This document shows, one piece after another, positions 7,723 through 16,593 of a DNA stretch of 64,000 nt (positions are counted from its first letter, which is position 1; each line of letters begins with the position of its first letter). Under the pieces are notes generated by a model. That model had not been told where the DNA came from. It saw only the letters and a list, made by a program, of their open reading frames with translations, and ran no database searches. A program made the translations under genes and the position numbers. Origin of the DNA: Ga0077527 sp032128415 (GTDB lineage: Bacteria; Pseudomonadota; Gammaproteobacteria; Burkholderiales; SG8-41); contig JAQBGW010000125.1 of assembly GCA_032128415.1 (NCBI GenBank), forward strand, positions 1 through 64,000. The letters run 5' to 3'.

Positions 7723-10610
7723 TTCCAGTCTCCATTGCCGGCGACAAATGCCTGCCATAATCGGCGCACACGATTGCTACCCGGCACCGCAGGTACAACG
7801 GCGAACTGTGGTGAGGTCTCCGCAGGCTCACCGGCATCGGCTTTGCTGATGCGCACACGCACGTCGTACCACCCCGCCTGCCCGGTCACCGGATCTGAAT
7901 TCGAAATGCGCAGACCATTGGCAGTCTGCAATTCCTCCGCAATTACATGATTCAGCAGAAAACCCTGCCGCGCCTCGTTGGCATCCGGTGCAAGACTCCA
8001 CGCACCTTGTGCTTTGCCGATGGCATTCCATGTCCACACCGTTCCCGGTTCCACGGCCTCGCTGGTGCGGCATTGGCAACGCACGCGACCGTGCATGGAT
8101 TCAACCCAGATCCAATCGCCGTCGGCTATGCCCTGAGCGGCTGCCGTTTTATTGTTTACAAACAACAGGTTATAAGTATGTATCTGACGCAGCCAGGCAT
8201 TCTGTGAATCCCACGAGTGGTACATCGCCATCGGCCGCTGGGTAATCGCCGCCAGCGGATAACGTGCCGTGTCCGTGCTCTGCACCTCCAGCGGCGGGTA
8301 ATAAAAGGGCAGCGGATCGAAATAAGTCGCAATGCGCTCACGCAGATGCGCCGGCGGTCGACGCTGTGCATCACCCCGGCCTTCTGCAGCCATACGGAAT
8401 TTCTGCAGTACCTCGGAATAAATCTGGATGACGATGGGATCGGTGTAACGACGCACCCGCGTGCGCTGCGCCCATTCGTGATAACCCTGATTCCAGTTGC
8501 GCATGTACTGATAGGACCGCGGCAACCGGTGATGGAACACGCAGTTGTTTTTTTCGTACATCTCCCATTGCCGCGGATTGGGCTCGCCGATCATCGATTT
8601 TTCGCCTTCGCGCCCGCGCCAGCCGGCGAGGAAGCCCATACCGGAGCCGGGCTCGGTTTCGAAGTTGACGATGAAATCCGGATAGTCACGGTATTTGCGC
8701 TGGCCTTCCGCTGTGACAAAGGCCGGAAATTTCAGCCGCGATGCAAGTTCTATCAGCACTTCCTGGAAGGGCTTGCACTCGCCTTTGGGCGGCACCACCG
8801 GAATGCGCACCGAGTCCGCCGGACCGTCGAATTCCGATATTGGCCGGTCAAGCATGGACATCGCGTCGTGACGCTCAAGATAAGTGGTATCAGGCAGCAC
8901 CAGATCGGCAAATGCCGTCATCTCCGATTGAAAAGCGTCGCAGACGATGATGAACGGGATTTTGTGCTCACCCTGTGCATCACGATCATTGAGCATCTTG
9001 CGCACCTCGACGGTATTCATGGTCGAGTTCCACGCCATGTTAGCCATGAATATCATCAAGGTATCGATCGGGTACGGATCACCGCGCCAGGCATTGGTGA
9101 TCACGTTGTGCATCATGCCGTGCACAGCCAGCGGATATTCCCAGGAGAATGCCTTGTCGATGCGCACCGGTCCGCCGTCGGCATCGACGCACAGATCATC
9201 CGGGCCTGCCGGCCAGCCCAATGCGAGTCCGGCGAGCGGCGTGTTGGGCTGTACCGCTTCCGGCCCCTTCGGCGGCTTGGCCACCGGCGGTATCGCCCGT
9301 GGAAACGGCGCCTTGTGCCGGAAGCCACCGGGCCGGTCGATGGTGCCCAGCAAGGACATCAGAATCGCCAGCGTGCGTATGGCATGAAACCCGTTGGAGT
9401 GCGCCGCCAGCCCACGCATGGCGTGAAAGGCCACGGGATTACCCGTTACTGTGTCGTGCTCGCGCCCCCAGGAATCGGTCCATGCAATCGGCAGTTCAAT
9501 TTTCTGGTCGCGCGCGGTGATGCCCATCTCGTGCGCCAGCCGGCGGATGGTTGCGACCGGAATGCCGGTGATTTCTGCAGCCCATTCCGGCGTGTATTCC
9601 TTGACCCGCTCCAGCAACAACTGAAAAGCAGGTTTCACCGGGGTGCCGTCATCCAGTCGATAGTCACCAAGCAACGCCGGATCGGCATCGGGTGCGTGAT
9701 TAATGATCGCGCGACCGCTATGGCGATCCCACCACAACTGGTCATGACCATGCTCGGGGTTGTCACCCTTGGGCGGCGCGCCGGATTTGACCGGCATCCC
9801 GTATTGATCACTCGCCGGATCCATATTGATCAGATAGCCGGAATTGGTATAGCGCGCGAGGAAGTCGCGATCGTACAAACCGGTGTTAATGATTTCATGC
9901 GTCAGCGCCAGCAGCAGCGCACCGTCGGTGCCGGGGCGGATCGGCACCCATTCATCGGCAATCGCCGAATAGCCGGTGCGCACCGGATTGACTGAAATGA
10001 AACGGCCACCATCGCGTTTGAATTTCGAAATGGCGATTTTCAGCGGATTTGAATGATGGTCTTCGGCAGTGCCGATCATCACAAACAGTTTGGCGCGATC
10101 CAGATCGGGGCCACCGAATTCCCAAAAGCTGCCGCCGATGGTGTAAATCATGCCGGCCGCCATGTTCACCGAACAAAACCCGCCGTGCGCCGCATAATTC
10201 GGCGTGCCGAATTGGCGTGCGAACATGCCGGTCAACGCCTGCATCTGGTCACGGCCGGTGAACAGTGCAAATTTTTTCGGGTCCGTCGCGCGTATCCGGC
10301 GCAGACGCTCTTCCATGATGCCGAACGCTTCGCTCCAGCTGATCGGCTCGAACTCCCCGGCCCCGCGCTCGGCGCCGGCCTTGCGCTTGAGCGGTTGCGT
10401 CAATCGCGCCGGGGAATACTGCTTCATGATGCCGGAAGCACCCTTGGCGCAGATCACGCCCTTATTCAGCGGATGCTCGGGATTGCCCTCGATGTAGCGC
10501 ACCTCGCCGTTTTTCAGATGTACGCGAATGCCGCAGCGGCAGGCGCACATGTAGCACGTGGTGTTCTTCTTTTCGAGGTGATCGGCTACGGCCTGCGCTT
10601 GCGTGGTCAT
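7719..10610 (-). CDS. soeA: Cytoplasmic molybdopterin oxidoreductase, probable sulfite dehydrogenase SoeA
   Basis: A 963-residue member of the DMSO-reductase superfamily. The N-terminal [4Fe-4S] motif is Cys19-x2-Cys22-x3-Cys26-x27-Cys54, followed by the bis-MGD domains (TGRDQMQALTG, RDGGRFISVNP, VLPDTTYLERHDAM) and a C-terminal molydopterin-binding barrel. There is no twin-arginine signal peptide, so the enzyme should stay in the cytoplasm, as known for SoeABC, which oxidises sulfite to sulfate and reduces quinone. The A-B-C gene order and protein lengths fit SoeABC. A polysulfide or other oxyanion enzyme of the same family is not excluded. First gene of the operon. Confidence 0.75.
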   Translation of the reverse strand: MTTQAQAVADHLEKKNTTCYMCACRCGIRVHLKNGEVRYIEGNPEHPLNKGVICAKGASGIMKQYSPARLTQPLKRKAGAERGAGEFEPISWSEAFGIMEERLRRIRATDPKKFALFTGRDQMQALTGMFARQFGTPNYAAHGGFCSVNMAAGMIYTIGGSFWEFGGPDLDRAKLFVMIGTAEDHHSNPLKIAISKFKRDGGRFISVNPVRTGYSAIADEWVPIRPGTDGALLLALTHEIINTGLYDRDFLARYTNSGYLINMDPASDQYGMPVKSGAPPKGDNPEHGHDQLWWDRHSGRAIINHAPDADPALLGDYRLDDGTPVKPAFQLLLERVKEYTPEWAAEITGIPVATIRRLAHEMGITARDQKIELPIAWTDSWGREHDTVTGNPVAFHAMRGLAAHSNGFHAIRTLAILMSLLGTIDRPGGFRHKAPFPRAIPPVAKPPKGPEAVQPNTPLAGLALGWPAGPDDLCVDADGGPVRIDKAFSWEYPLAVHGMMHNVITNAWRGDPYPIDTLMIFMANMAWNSTMNTVEVRKMLNDRDAQGEHKIPFIIVCDAFQSEMTAFADLVLPDTTYLERHDAMSMLDRPISEFDGPADSVRIPVVPPKGECKPFQEVLIELASRLKFPAFVTAEGQRKYRDYPDFIVNFETEPGSGMGFLAGWRGREGEKSMIGEPNPRQWEMYEKNNCVFHHRLPRSYQYMRNWNQGYHEWAQRTRVRRYTDPIVIQIYSEVLQKFRMAAEGRGDAQRRPPAHLRERIATYFDPLPFYYPPLEVQSTDTARYPLAAITQRPMAMYHSWDSQNAWLRQIHTYNLLFVNNKTAAAQGIADGDWIWVESMHGRVRCQCRTSEAVEPGTVWTWNAIGKAQGAWSLAPDANEARQGFLLNHVIAEELQTANGLRISNSDPVTGQAGWYDVRVRISKADAGEPAETSPQFAVVPAVPGSNRVRRLWQAFVAGNGDWK

Positions 10611-10716
10611 GGGTTTGACTATGCATTCAACGGACTGCGTCTCATTCTAGGCGCATTGCCATCGCAGCAGTTTCGAAAATACTTATGTCGTCATTAGAGC
10701 CCGCTGACGATGACTT

Positions 10717-11304
10717 TCAGCCCGGCTTGCGATCCATCCACTTACTGACGACCGGCATGGTCCAGGCGCTGAGGCGCTGGATGAGACGTACGGGATCATC
10801 GTCGATCAATATCATGTCGCGGTGTTCGGCACGGACAAAACGCTGCTCAACCGCATGATCCAGAAAAGCCATTAGAGGGTCATAAAAGCCGGCGACATTG
10901 AGCAGGCCAAACGCTTTGCTCTGCACGCCGAGCTGGTTCAGCGTGAGCATCTCGAACATTTCATCGTATGTGCCCATGCCGCCCGGCAACACAATGAACG
11001 CGTCCGACATTTTTGACATCACCACTTTCCGCTCATGCATCGAATCGAGTATGTGCAGTTCGGACAGCCCCTCATGCACCACCTCGTGCTCCAACAGCCG
11101 GCGCGGCGAGACTCCAATTACATAAACCCCGGATGCAATCGCGGTCTCGGCAACCACCCCCATCAGGCCCACTTTGCCGCCGCCAAACACAATTTTCATG
11201 CCAGCCGACGCGATTGCACGCACCGTGGCGCGTGTCGCATCGGCATAAATCCGATCCTTGCCGGGATTGGAACCGCAAAAAATACAAATGCTGTCCATAG
11301 CCAT
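10717..11304 (-). CDS. LOG-family nucleotide hydrolase (TIGR00730)
   Basis: A protein of about 195 residues with a Rossmann-like lysine-decarboxylase-like fold. It shows the LOG signatures GGGKVGLMG and PGGMGTYDEMFE, the phosphate-binding and catalytic motif of cytokinin riboside 5'-monophosphate phosphoribohydrolases. Such enzymes release a base from nucleoside monophosphates; in bacteria the physiological substrate is often unknown. The frame is open further upstream, but the conserved domain begins at MDSICIFCGSNPG, so the ATG at 11304 (or 11298) is chosen. It is divergent from the DUF4139 gene. It is not a lysine decarboxylase despite frequent naming. Confidence 0.85.
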   Translation of the reverse strand: MAMDSICIFCGSNPGKDRIYADATRATVRAIASAGMKIVFGGGKVGLMGVVAETAIASGVYVIGVSPRRLLEHEVVHEGLSELHILDSMHERKVVMSKMSDAFIVLPGGMGTYDEMFEMLTLNQLGVQSKAFGLLNVAGFYDPLMAFLDHAVEQRFVRAEHRDMILIDDDPVRLIQRLSAWTMPVVSKWMDRKPG

Positions 11305-11414
11305 GCTGATATCCGGGTGAAATGACGCCCAATTGTAGGCGATTGCCCGGGCGTTAACCCCGAACCGCTCACCACTACGTTTACACTCCTGTCTATCAAT
11401 TGAAAGGGACTCCG

Positions 11415-12935
11415 ATGAAACCGTATCTGCCTGCTTTGATGGGTGCTGCCATACTCGCCGCCCTGCCCGCAACCTCGCCTGATGCACACGCTGAATCTGG
11501 CGGTGATGCGCTCACCATTTACAGCACTGCGCAACCCGGTGCCCTGCCGCCGGCGCTGTATCGCGGCGGTGGACAGAGCGGAAATGTGCCGGGGTATGCC
11601 GTGGTTCGCCATCAACGTGAACTCGTGCTCAACCGCGGCCGCAATGCCGTGCGTTTTACCGATGTCGCGGCACTGATCGATCCAACCACAGTCAGTTTCG
11701 AATCCCTGACCGACGCCAAAGGCACCAGTGTCATCGAGCAGAATTTCCAGTTCGACCTGGTCAACACGCAGAAACTGCTGGAAAAATATATCGACCGTCG
11801 GATTACCGTTGACCAGATCCGCGGCAGCAACGTGGAATCCTTTACCGGTACATTGCTGTCCACAGCGGGCGGACTGGTACTGAAGCGCGACGACGGCAGC
11901 ATCCAGACTTTGCCGCACAACGCCGGTGTACGCCTGCCGGAATTGCCGGGTGGATTACTCACTCGACCGACGCTGTTATGGGATATCGCTGCCAACCGCA
12001 GCGGCACCCATGCCACACGTGTCTCCTATCAAACCACCGGCATCACCTGGTGGACCGATTACAACCTGACGCTGCAAGAAGGCAGCAATGCCAACTCCTG
12101 CAAGCTTGATGTCAGCGCGTGGGTCAGTATTGTCAATAAATCCGGCGCGTCCTACGCGGACGCCAAGCTCAAACTCGTCGCCGGCGACGTTCAGCGCGCC
12201 CAGCCGAGGGGACGTGCTGTGCCAAAGTCCGTCGGTCGGCTAGCCATGGCCATGGAAGACCGCGCCGCAGGTTTCGTGGAAAAATCATTCTTTGAATACC
12301 ATCTCTACACGCTGGGCCGACCGACGACACTACCCGATAATTCCACCAAACAGATTGAGTTGTTTCCTGTCGCCCGGGCCGTGCCCTGTGAAAAAACCCT
12401 GGTCTACTACGGCGCAGCGGGCACATCGCATTACGGTCGCCCCGCGACCGACCGCAACTTTGGCGTACAGAGCAATCCCAAAGTTGATGTCTATCTGGGC
12501 TTCAAAAACGCAAAAGAGCAGAACATGGGCATGCCGCTGCCGTCAGGACGGGTGCGCGTATCCAAACTCGACGACGCTGACAAAACACTGGAATTCATCG
12601 GCGAGAACACCATTGACCACACCGCACGCAACGAAAAAGTGCTGGTCAAACTCGGTTCAGCCTTCGATGTGGTCGGCGAGCGGCGGCAGGTTGATTTTTC
12701 CATCGATACTTCGCGCAAAACCATGACCGAAGAAATCGAAGTTAAATTACGCAACCAGAAAAAAGAATCCGTCACGGTCATGGTCAAGGAAAACCTCTAC
12801 CGCTGGAGCAACTGGCAGATCACCAGCAAAAACCACAACTACAAAAAGGACGACGCGCGGACGGTAACCTTCCCGGTGAAAATCGCCACAGAAGGAGAAG
12901 CCGTGGTGCGCTACAGCGTGACCTACACCTGGTAA
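11415..12935 (+). CDS. Secreted DUF4139-domain protein
   Basis: A 506-residue protein with a signal peptide (residues 1 to about 26, ending AHA). The mature part matches DUF4139 layout: GYAVVRHQRELVLNRGRN near the start, TGITWWTDYNLTL in the middle and a C-terminal beta-rich section ending VVRYSVTYTW. The domain is widespread and has no proven biochemical role; an extracytoplasmic beta-structured protein is expected. Start: ATG at 11415 with AAAGGGA eight bases upstream, rather than an in-frame alternative 15 bases earlier that would swallow this site. Monocistronic. Confidence 0.8.
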   Translation: MKPYLPALMGAAILAALPATSPDAHAESGGDALTIYSTAQPGALPPALYRGGGQSGNVPGYAVVRHQRELVLNRGRNAVRFTDVAALIDPTTVSFESLTDAKGTSVIEQNFQFDLVNTQKLLEKYIDRRITVDQIRGSNVESFTGTLLSTAGGLVLKRDDGSIQTLPHNAGVRLPELPGGLLTRPTLLWDIAANRSGTHATRVSYQTTGITWWTDYNLTLQEGSNANSCKLDVSAWVSIVNKSGASYADAKLKLVAGDVQRAQPRGRAVPKSVGRLAMAMEDRAAGFVEKSFFEYHLYTLGRPTTLPDNSTKQIELFPVARAVPCEKTLVYYGAAGTSHYGRPATDRNFGVQSNPKVDVYLGFKNAKEQNMGMPLPSGRVRVSKLDDADKTLEFIGENTIDHTARNEKVLVKLGSAFDVVGERRQVDFSIDTSRKTMTEEIEVKLRNQKKESVTVMVKENLYRWSNWQITSKNHNYKKDDARTVTFPVKIATEGEAVVRYSVTYTW

Positions 12936-13224
12936 ACAATGATGCGCGGACGCAGTTGAGGATCGCTTTAGGCTGCCTTATGATAGGCACCGATTTAGTG
13001 CAAAACGTCAACTAAAAATGTCAACTACTTCACGTTAGACGTGCCAAGAAAATAATCAGGGCGCGACATCAACCACGATCCCCTTGTGAGCCGCCGAGCA
13101 GCGCAGTCAAGTCAGGGGATGGCTGCGACTCGTTAGCCGCAGGCTCGTTTGCGGGAGCAGACATCGGCGCCCCTACCCGCACCCCTGCTTCGCAGCACCG
13201 AGTGCGGGGCGCCCCTTTTCTTTG

Positions 13225-13258
13225 GTTACTTTCTTTTGGCCACACAAAAGAAAGTAAC
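13225..13258. repeat. Perfect 14-bp hairpin repeat in intergenic DNA
   Basis: Arms GTTACTTTCTTTTG (13225-13238) and its exact complement (13245-13258) flank a GCCACA loop. The left side is preceded by GGGGCGCCCC. From general knowledge, very similar TTTCTTTTGG...CAAAAGAAA hairpins recur between genes in many beta- and gammaproteobacteria. Here it stands alone, so copy number cannot be judged. Confidence 0.7.
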
Positions 13259-13321
13259 TAGCTGCCGGGCTACCCCCGGCGACCTTTCTTGGTTTGCTCA
13301 GCAGACGCACACAGCAAGCTC

Positions 13322-13330
13322 TGCTATACA
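13322..13330 (+). promoter_or_regulatory. Probable extended -10 promoter of the lemA operon
   Basis: TGC directly followed by TATACA(AT) forms an extended -10 element. No good -35 is present at 17 bases. Predicted start near 13337, about 33 nt before the lemA ATG. Confidence 0.45.
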
Positions 13331-13369
13331 ATCTCCCTCACCACCGCAAAAAAACCAAGGGAGAAACTC

Positions 13370-13954
13370 ATGGGCACCGGCACGATCATCACCATCATCA
13401 TTCTCGGCATACTGGTTGTCATCCTGATCTTTGGCATCACCATCTACAACAGCCTGGTCCAGATCAAGCACAACGTCACCAAGGCCTGGGCCAACATCGA
13501 CGTGCTGCTGAAGCAGCGCCATGACGAACTGCCCAAGCTGGTCGAAACCTGCAAGCAGTACATGAAGTTCGAGCAGGACACGCTGACCCGCGTGATCGAG
13601 GCGCGTTCGAAAGTATTCACGGCCCGCGAAGCGCAAAACATTCCCGCGCTTGGGCAGGCCGAAGGCGGATTGCGAGCGGCATTGGGCAGCCTGTTCGCGC
13701 TGGCCGAGTCATACCCCGACCTCAAGGCCAATCAGAACTTCCAGCAGTTGCAGACCCGCATCTCCAGCCTCGAAAACGCCATCGCCGACCGGCGCGAGTT
13801 CTACAACGAGTCGGTCAATGTCAACAATGTGCGTATCGAGCAGTTTCCCGATGCCATCATCGCCTCGATGTTCGGGTTCAAACCCGCCCAATTGCTGGAA
13901 TTCTCCGAAGAAGAGAAAAAAGACGTCGACGTCAAGCAGCTGTTCAACACCTGA
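13370..13954 (+). CDS. lemA: LemA family protein
   Basis: A 194-residue protein with one N-terminal membrane helix (about residues 4-23) followed by a long helical domain. It has LemA features: YNSLVQIKHNVTKAWANIDVLLKQRHDELPKLV split across residues 25-57, and SVNVNNVRIEQFPDAIIASMFGF near the end. LemA proteins are membrane-anchored, four-helix-bundle proteins; their function is unresolved, with links to envelope stress. The start ATG at 13370 has AAGGGAG seven bases upstream. It is followed 28 bases later by a GIDE-domain membrane protein, a pairing seen in many bacteria. Confidence 0.92.
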   Translation: MGTGTIITIIILGILVVILIFGITIYNSLVQIKHNVTKAWANIDVLLKQRHDELPKLVETCKQYMKFEQDTLTRVIEARSKVFTAREAQNIPALGQAEGGLRAALGSLFALAESYPDLKANQNFQQLQTRISSLENAIADRREFYNESVNVNNVRIEQFPDAIIASMFGFKPAQLLEFSEEEKKDVDVKQLFNT

Positions 13955-13982
13955 GCGGCGCTGACGCGCGCCGCCGCTGCAC

Positions 13983-14888
13983 ATGTTTCGACTGACCAGC
14001 ACGCAGGGGCCGTGGTGGCTGACCGGGGGGGCGCACGTCCTCATCCTGATCGTTGCAGTTCAGTTCGAAAAATCCGAAATCTGGCCGTGGGCGCTGCTCG
14101 CGATGTGCGGCATCAGCTTCTTTGCCTGGCTGGGCAATTACCGCCGTTATCGCCAGATCAGCGATCTGCCGACCTCCAAGGTGGCCTCTGCCGCGCAGGG
14201 CTACGTGGAACTGGTCGGACGCGGCGAACTGCTGGGCGGAGAACCGGTCATCAGCCGTCTGAGCAAAGTGTCCTGCTGCTGGTACCGCTACCTGGTCGAG
14301 GAAGAAACGTCCGACAACAAATGGAAAACCATCGATAAGGGCAGCAGCATCGCCCATTTCCTGCTGGCCGACGACACCGGAAAGTGCGTGATCTCGCCGG
14401 AGGGCGCGGAGATCGTCACCGACGTGCATCGCTCCTGGCGCGAAGATCCCTACCGTTACAACGAATGGCTGCTGCTGCCCAAGTCTGTGCTCTATGCCGT
14501 CGGTGAATTCACCACCACCGGCGGCAACCTGCGGGAGGATGTTGAAGAACGCAAAGACATCGCGGTGCTGATCGACGTCTGGAAACGCGACCAGCAAAAC
14601 CTGCAGCAGCGCTTCGACCTGAACCAGGACGGCACCATCGACAAGAAGGAATGGGAACTTGCGCGCCTGCAGGCCGCGCGCGAAGTGCGCAAAATGCGCA
14701 GCGAACAGGTAAAACCCCTGGTCGAAGGCGTGCACTTGCTGCGCAAGCCCAGGGATGGCCGGCTGTTCCTGCTCGCCAATGAAATGCCCGATACACTGGG
14801 GCGGCGCTATCTCGTGTGGAGCTCGGTACATTTTCTGCTGTTTTGCGCTACAGGCATTACGGCCCTGCTCATGCTTGGCTATAAATAA
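13983..14888 (+). CDS. Membrane protein with GIDE-type domain and EF-hand
   Basis: A 301-residue protein with hydrophobic segments near residues 10-50 and at the C-terminus (about 278-298). The central part (about 70-180) resembles the GIDE domain, known from E3 ligases of the mitochondrial outer membrane and from bacterial partners of LemA. A canonical EF-hand loop lies at 212-223 (DLNQDGTIDKKE), with Asp/Asn/Asp/Thr/Asp/Glu at the calcium positions, which suggests Ca2+ binding. No RING finger is present, so ligase activity is not implied. Second gene of the lemA operon. Confidence 0.75.
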   Translation: MFRLTSTQGPWWLTGGAHVLILIVAVQFEKSEIWPWALLAMCGISFFAWLGNYRRYRQISDLPTSKVASAAQGYVELVGRGELLGGEPVISRLSKVSCCWYRYLVEEETSDNKWKTIDKGSSIAHFLLADDTGKCVISPEGAEIVTDVHRSWREDPYRYNEWLLLPKSVLYAVGEFTTTGGNLREDVEERKDIAVLIDVWKRDQQNLQQRFDLNQDGTIDKKEWELARLQAAREVRKMRSEQVKPLVEGVHLLRKPRDGRLFLLANEMPDTLGRRYLVWSSVHFLLFCATGITALLMLGYK

Positions 14889-14914
14889 TCTTTAAAATCA
14901 AATAGATAGCTAAT

Positions 14915-15769
14915 ATGCGCGAAAACCATCTGCAGTGTCTGAACAGCCAGGGCTTTCATCGCCTGCATTACACCGACTGGGGTGATCCGGCAAATCCGCA
15001 CGTGGTGATCTGCGTACACGGCCTGACGCGCAACTGCCGCGATTTTGATGCGCTGGCAGCAGCATTGCAGGACCGGTTACGCATCATTAGCGTGAGCATT
15101 GCCGGACGCGGTCTCAGCGACTGGCTGCCGCACAAGGAGGATTACAGCTACCCGCAATACATGGCTGACATGACGGCGCTGATCGCGCGGGTCACCGTAA
15201 CCGGCACACAGAAAATCGATTGGGTCGGCACCTCCATGGGTGGCATGCTCGGCATGCTGCTGGCAGCACGACCGAACACACCGATTCGCAGGCTGGTGCT
15301 GAACGATGTCGGGGCCGTCATCCCCAAAGCGGCCATGGAGCGCATCGGCACCTATGTCGGCCAGGATCCGCGCTTCAAGAGCTTGCAGGAGGCGGAAGCC
15401 TATGTGCGCATGTTGCTCACGCCGTTTGGCCCGCACACCGACGCACAGTGGCAGCATCTGACCGTACACAATTTAAAACAGCATGACGACGGCAGTTGGG
15501 GCGTGAACTACGACCCGGGCATCGCACTGCCCTTCCGCAAGGCGCTGACTAACGATATTGTGCTGTGGAATTATTACGACGCAGTGCGCTGCCCGACACT
15601 GCTCCTGCGCGGCGCGCAGTCTGATCTGCTGGAAAAAAACATTGCGTTGCAAATGACGCAGCGCGGGCCACAGCCGCGTCTGATCGAATTCGAGAGCATC
15701 GGCCACGCGCCGACGCTGATGGCCGATGATCAGATCAAGGTTGTGCGGGATTTCCTGCTGGAGAGTTAG
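14915..15769 (+). CDS. Alpha/beta-hydrolase
   Basis: A 284-residue alpha/beta-hydrolase-fold enzyme. The oxyanion-hole segment is VHGLTRNCRDF (35-45), the nucleophile elbow is GTSMGG with Ser107, and the late GHAPTLM supplies the catalytic His. The segment VSIAGRGLSDW is usual for this group. Substrate unknown; esterase, lipase or C-C hydrolase activity are all possible. The gene follows the GIDE gene by 26 bases and precedes an acyltransferase gene by 27, so the four genes 13370-16540 may form one transcript. Confidence 0.85.
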   Translation: MRENHLQCLNSQGFHRLHYTDWGDPANPHVVICVHGLTRNCRDFDALAAALQDRLRIISVSIAGRGLSDWLPHKEDYSYPQYMADMTALIARVTVTGTQKIDWVGTSMGGMLGMLLAARPNTPIRRLVLNDVGAVIPKAAMERIGTYVGQDPRFKSLQEAEAYVRMLLTPFGPHTDAQWQHLTVHNLKQHDDGSWGVNYDPGIALPFRKALTNDIVLWNYYDAVRCPTLLLRGAQSDLLEKNIALQMTQRGPQPRLIEFESIGHAPTLMADDQIKVVRDFLLES

Positions 15770-15796
15770 ACTAGCGGTCCAACGGAGATAAACCGG

Positions 15797-16540
15797 ATGT
15801 TGCTGTTGCTGCGCTTGCTGCGAAAACTCGCAGGCTGGGTGGATTTCATCCTGGTCAGCTTGTTGGTATACGGGCTGGCCTGGCTGCCATGGCCCGGCAG
15901 GCACCCGGTGGCGCGTTTATTCCCCGTCTGGTGCAGGGCTTTCGTACGGGCACTCGACGTGGACCTCCGCGTGCATCAGAAAAACCGTCTGCGCCTGCCG
16001 CAGCGCTACATACTCATTGCCAATCACCCATCGGCCTTCGAGGACATCGGCATCCCTGCAGTATTTAACGTAGTGTCACTCGCCAAATTGCAGGTGCAGG
16101 ACTGGTTCATCGCCGGGCGGATCGTCAAGGCGGCCGGCACGTTGTTCGTTGATCGCGATAACCCCGAGTCACGACAACAGGTCATTCAAACCATGGTGGA
16201 TGCCGTCAACGCGGGCCGCAACATTGCGCTCTACCCTGAAGGAGGCTGCAAGGGACGACGCTTGTTCAAAGAGTTCAAATCAGGCGCCTTCGATGTTTCG
16301 ATCCGAACGGGGGTTCCGATACTACCGGTCTTCCTGCATTACGAGGCGCAGGACGATTTCGAGTGGCAGCCCCCCTACACGCTGCCGGACAAGCTCCGGC
16401 ACATGATGATCGCGGCCAACAACCGCGCCAACTACTATGTGCACGACCCGCTGGACCCCAAGGATTACGCCGATAAATACGCCATGAAAGCAGCGGCCTA
16501 TGCACTGTACGTCCGCTGGAACGCCCAATACCTGGATTGA
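15797..16540 (+). CDS. Lysophospholipid acyltransferase-family protein (PlsC-like)
   Basis: A 247-residue protein with an N-terminal membrane-associated segment (about 14-32) and a PlsC-type acyltransferase domain. The first motif reads NHPSAFED: after the catalytic His the sixth residue is Glu with Asp next, instead of the usual His-x4-Asp. The glycerophosphate-binding motif is LYPEGGCKGRR. It should transfer an acyl chain at the inner membrane, for instance to lysophosphatidate or another lipid. Start supported by CGGAGA upstream. Last gene before a + strand terminator. Confidence 0.8.
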   Translation: MLLLLRLLRKLAGWVDFILVSLLVYGLAWLPWPGRHPVARLFPVWCRAFVRALDVDLRVHQKNRLRLPQRYILIANHPSAFEDIGIPAVFNVVSLAKLQVQDWFIAGRIVKAAGTLFVDRDNPESRQQVIQTMVDAVNAGRNIALYPEGGCKGRRLFKEFKSGAFDVSIRTGVPILPVFLHYEAQDDFEWQPPYTLPDKLRHMMIAANNRANYYVHDPLDPKDYADKYAMKAAAYALYVRWNAQYLD

Positions 16541-16545
16541 CCCTG

Positions 16546-16593
16546 GGGCCTGTTAACAGGCCCTGGTCCTGCGATCAGGACTCAGATTTTTTT
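16546..16593 (+). terminator. Double-hairpin terminator ending in the convergent kinase gene
   Basis: Two consecutive hairpins, GGGCCTG/CAGGCCC (16546-16563) and GTCCTG/CAGGAC (16566-16581), are followed after five bases by T7 (16587-16593). The T-run is the antisense of the lysine codons at the end of the converging kinase gene, so terminator and coding sequence overlap. Confidence 0.7.

Larger units (their letters stand above)
12936..13369. other. 434-base intergenic region before lemA
   Basis: No convincing gene is seen. It holds a short direct repeat (GTCAACTA twice, at about 13007-13026), a GC-rich stretch with inverted CGCACCCC/GTGCGGGG parts (13160-13215), a long perfect hairpin (listed separately) and an extended -10 promoter near the lemA end. 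Confidence 0.6.

Noticed and set aside
8217..9995. 592-codon + strand frame opposite soeA
   Set aside because: Shadow of the molybdoenzyme gene; composition rich in His, Arg and Gln without any motif.
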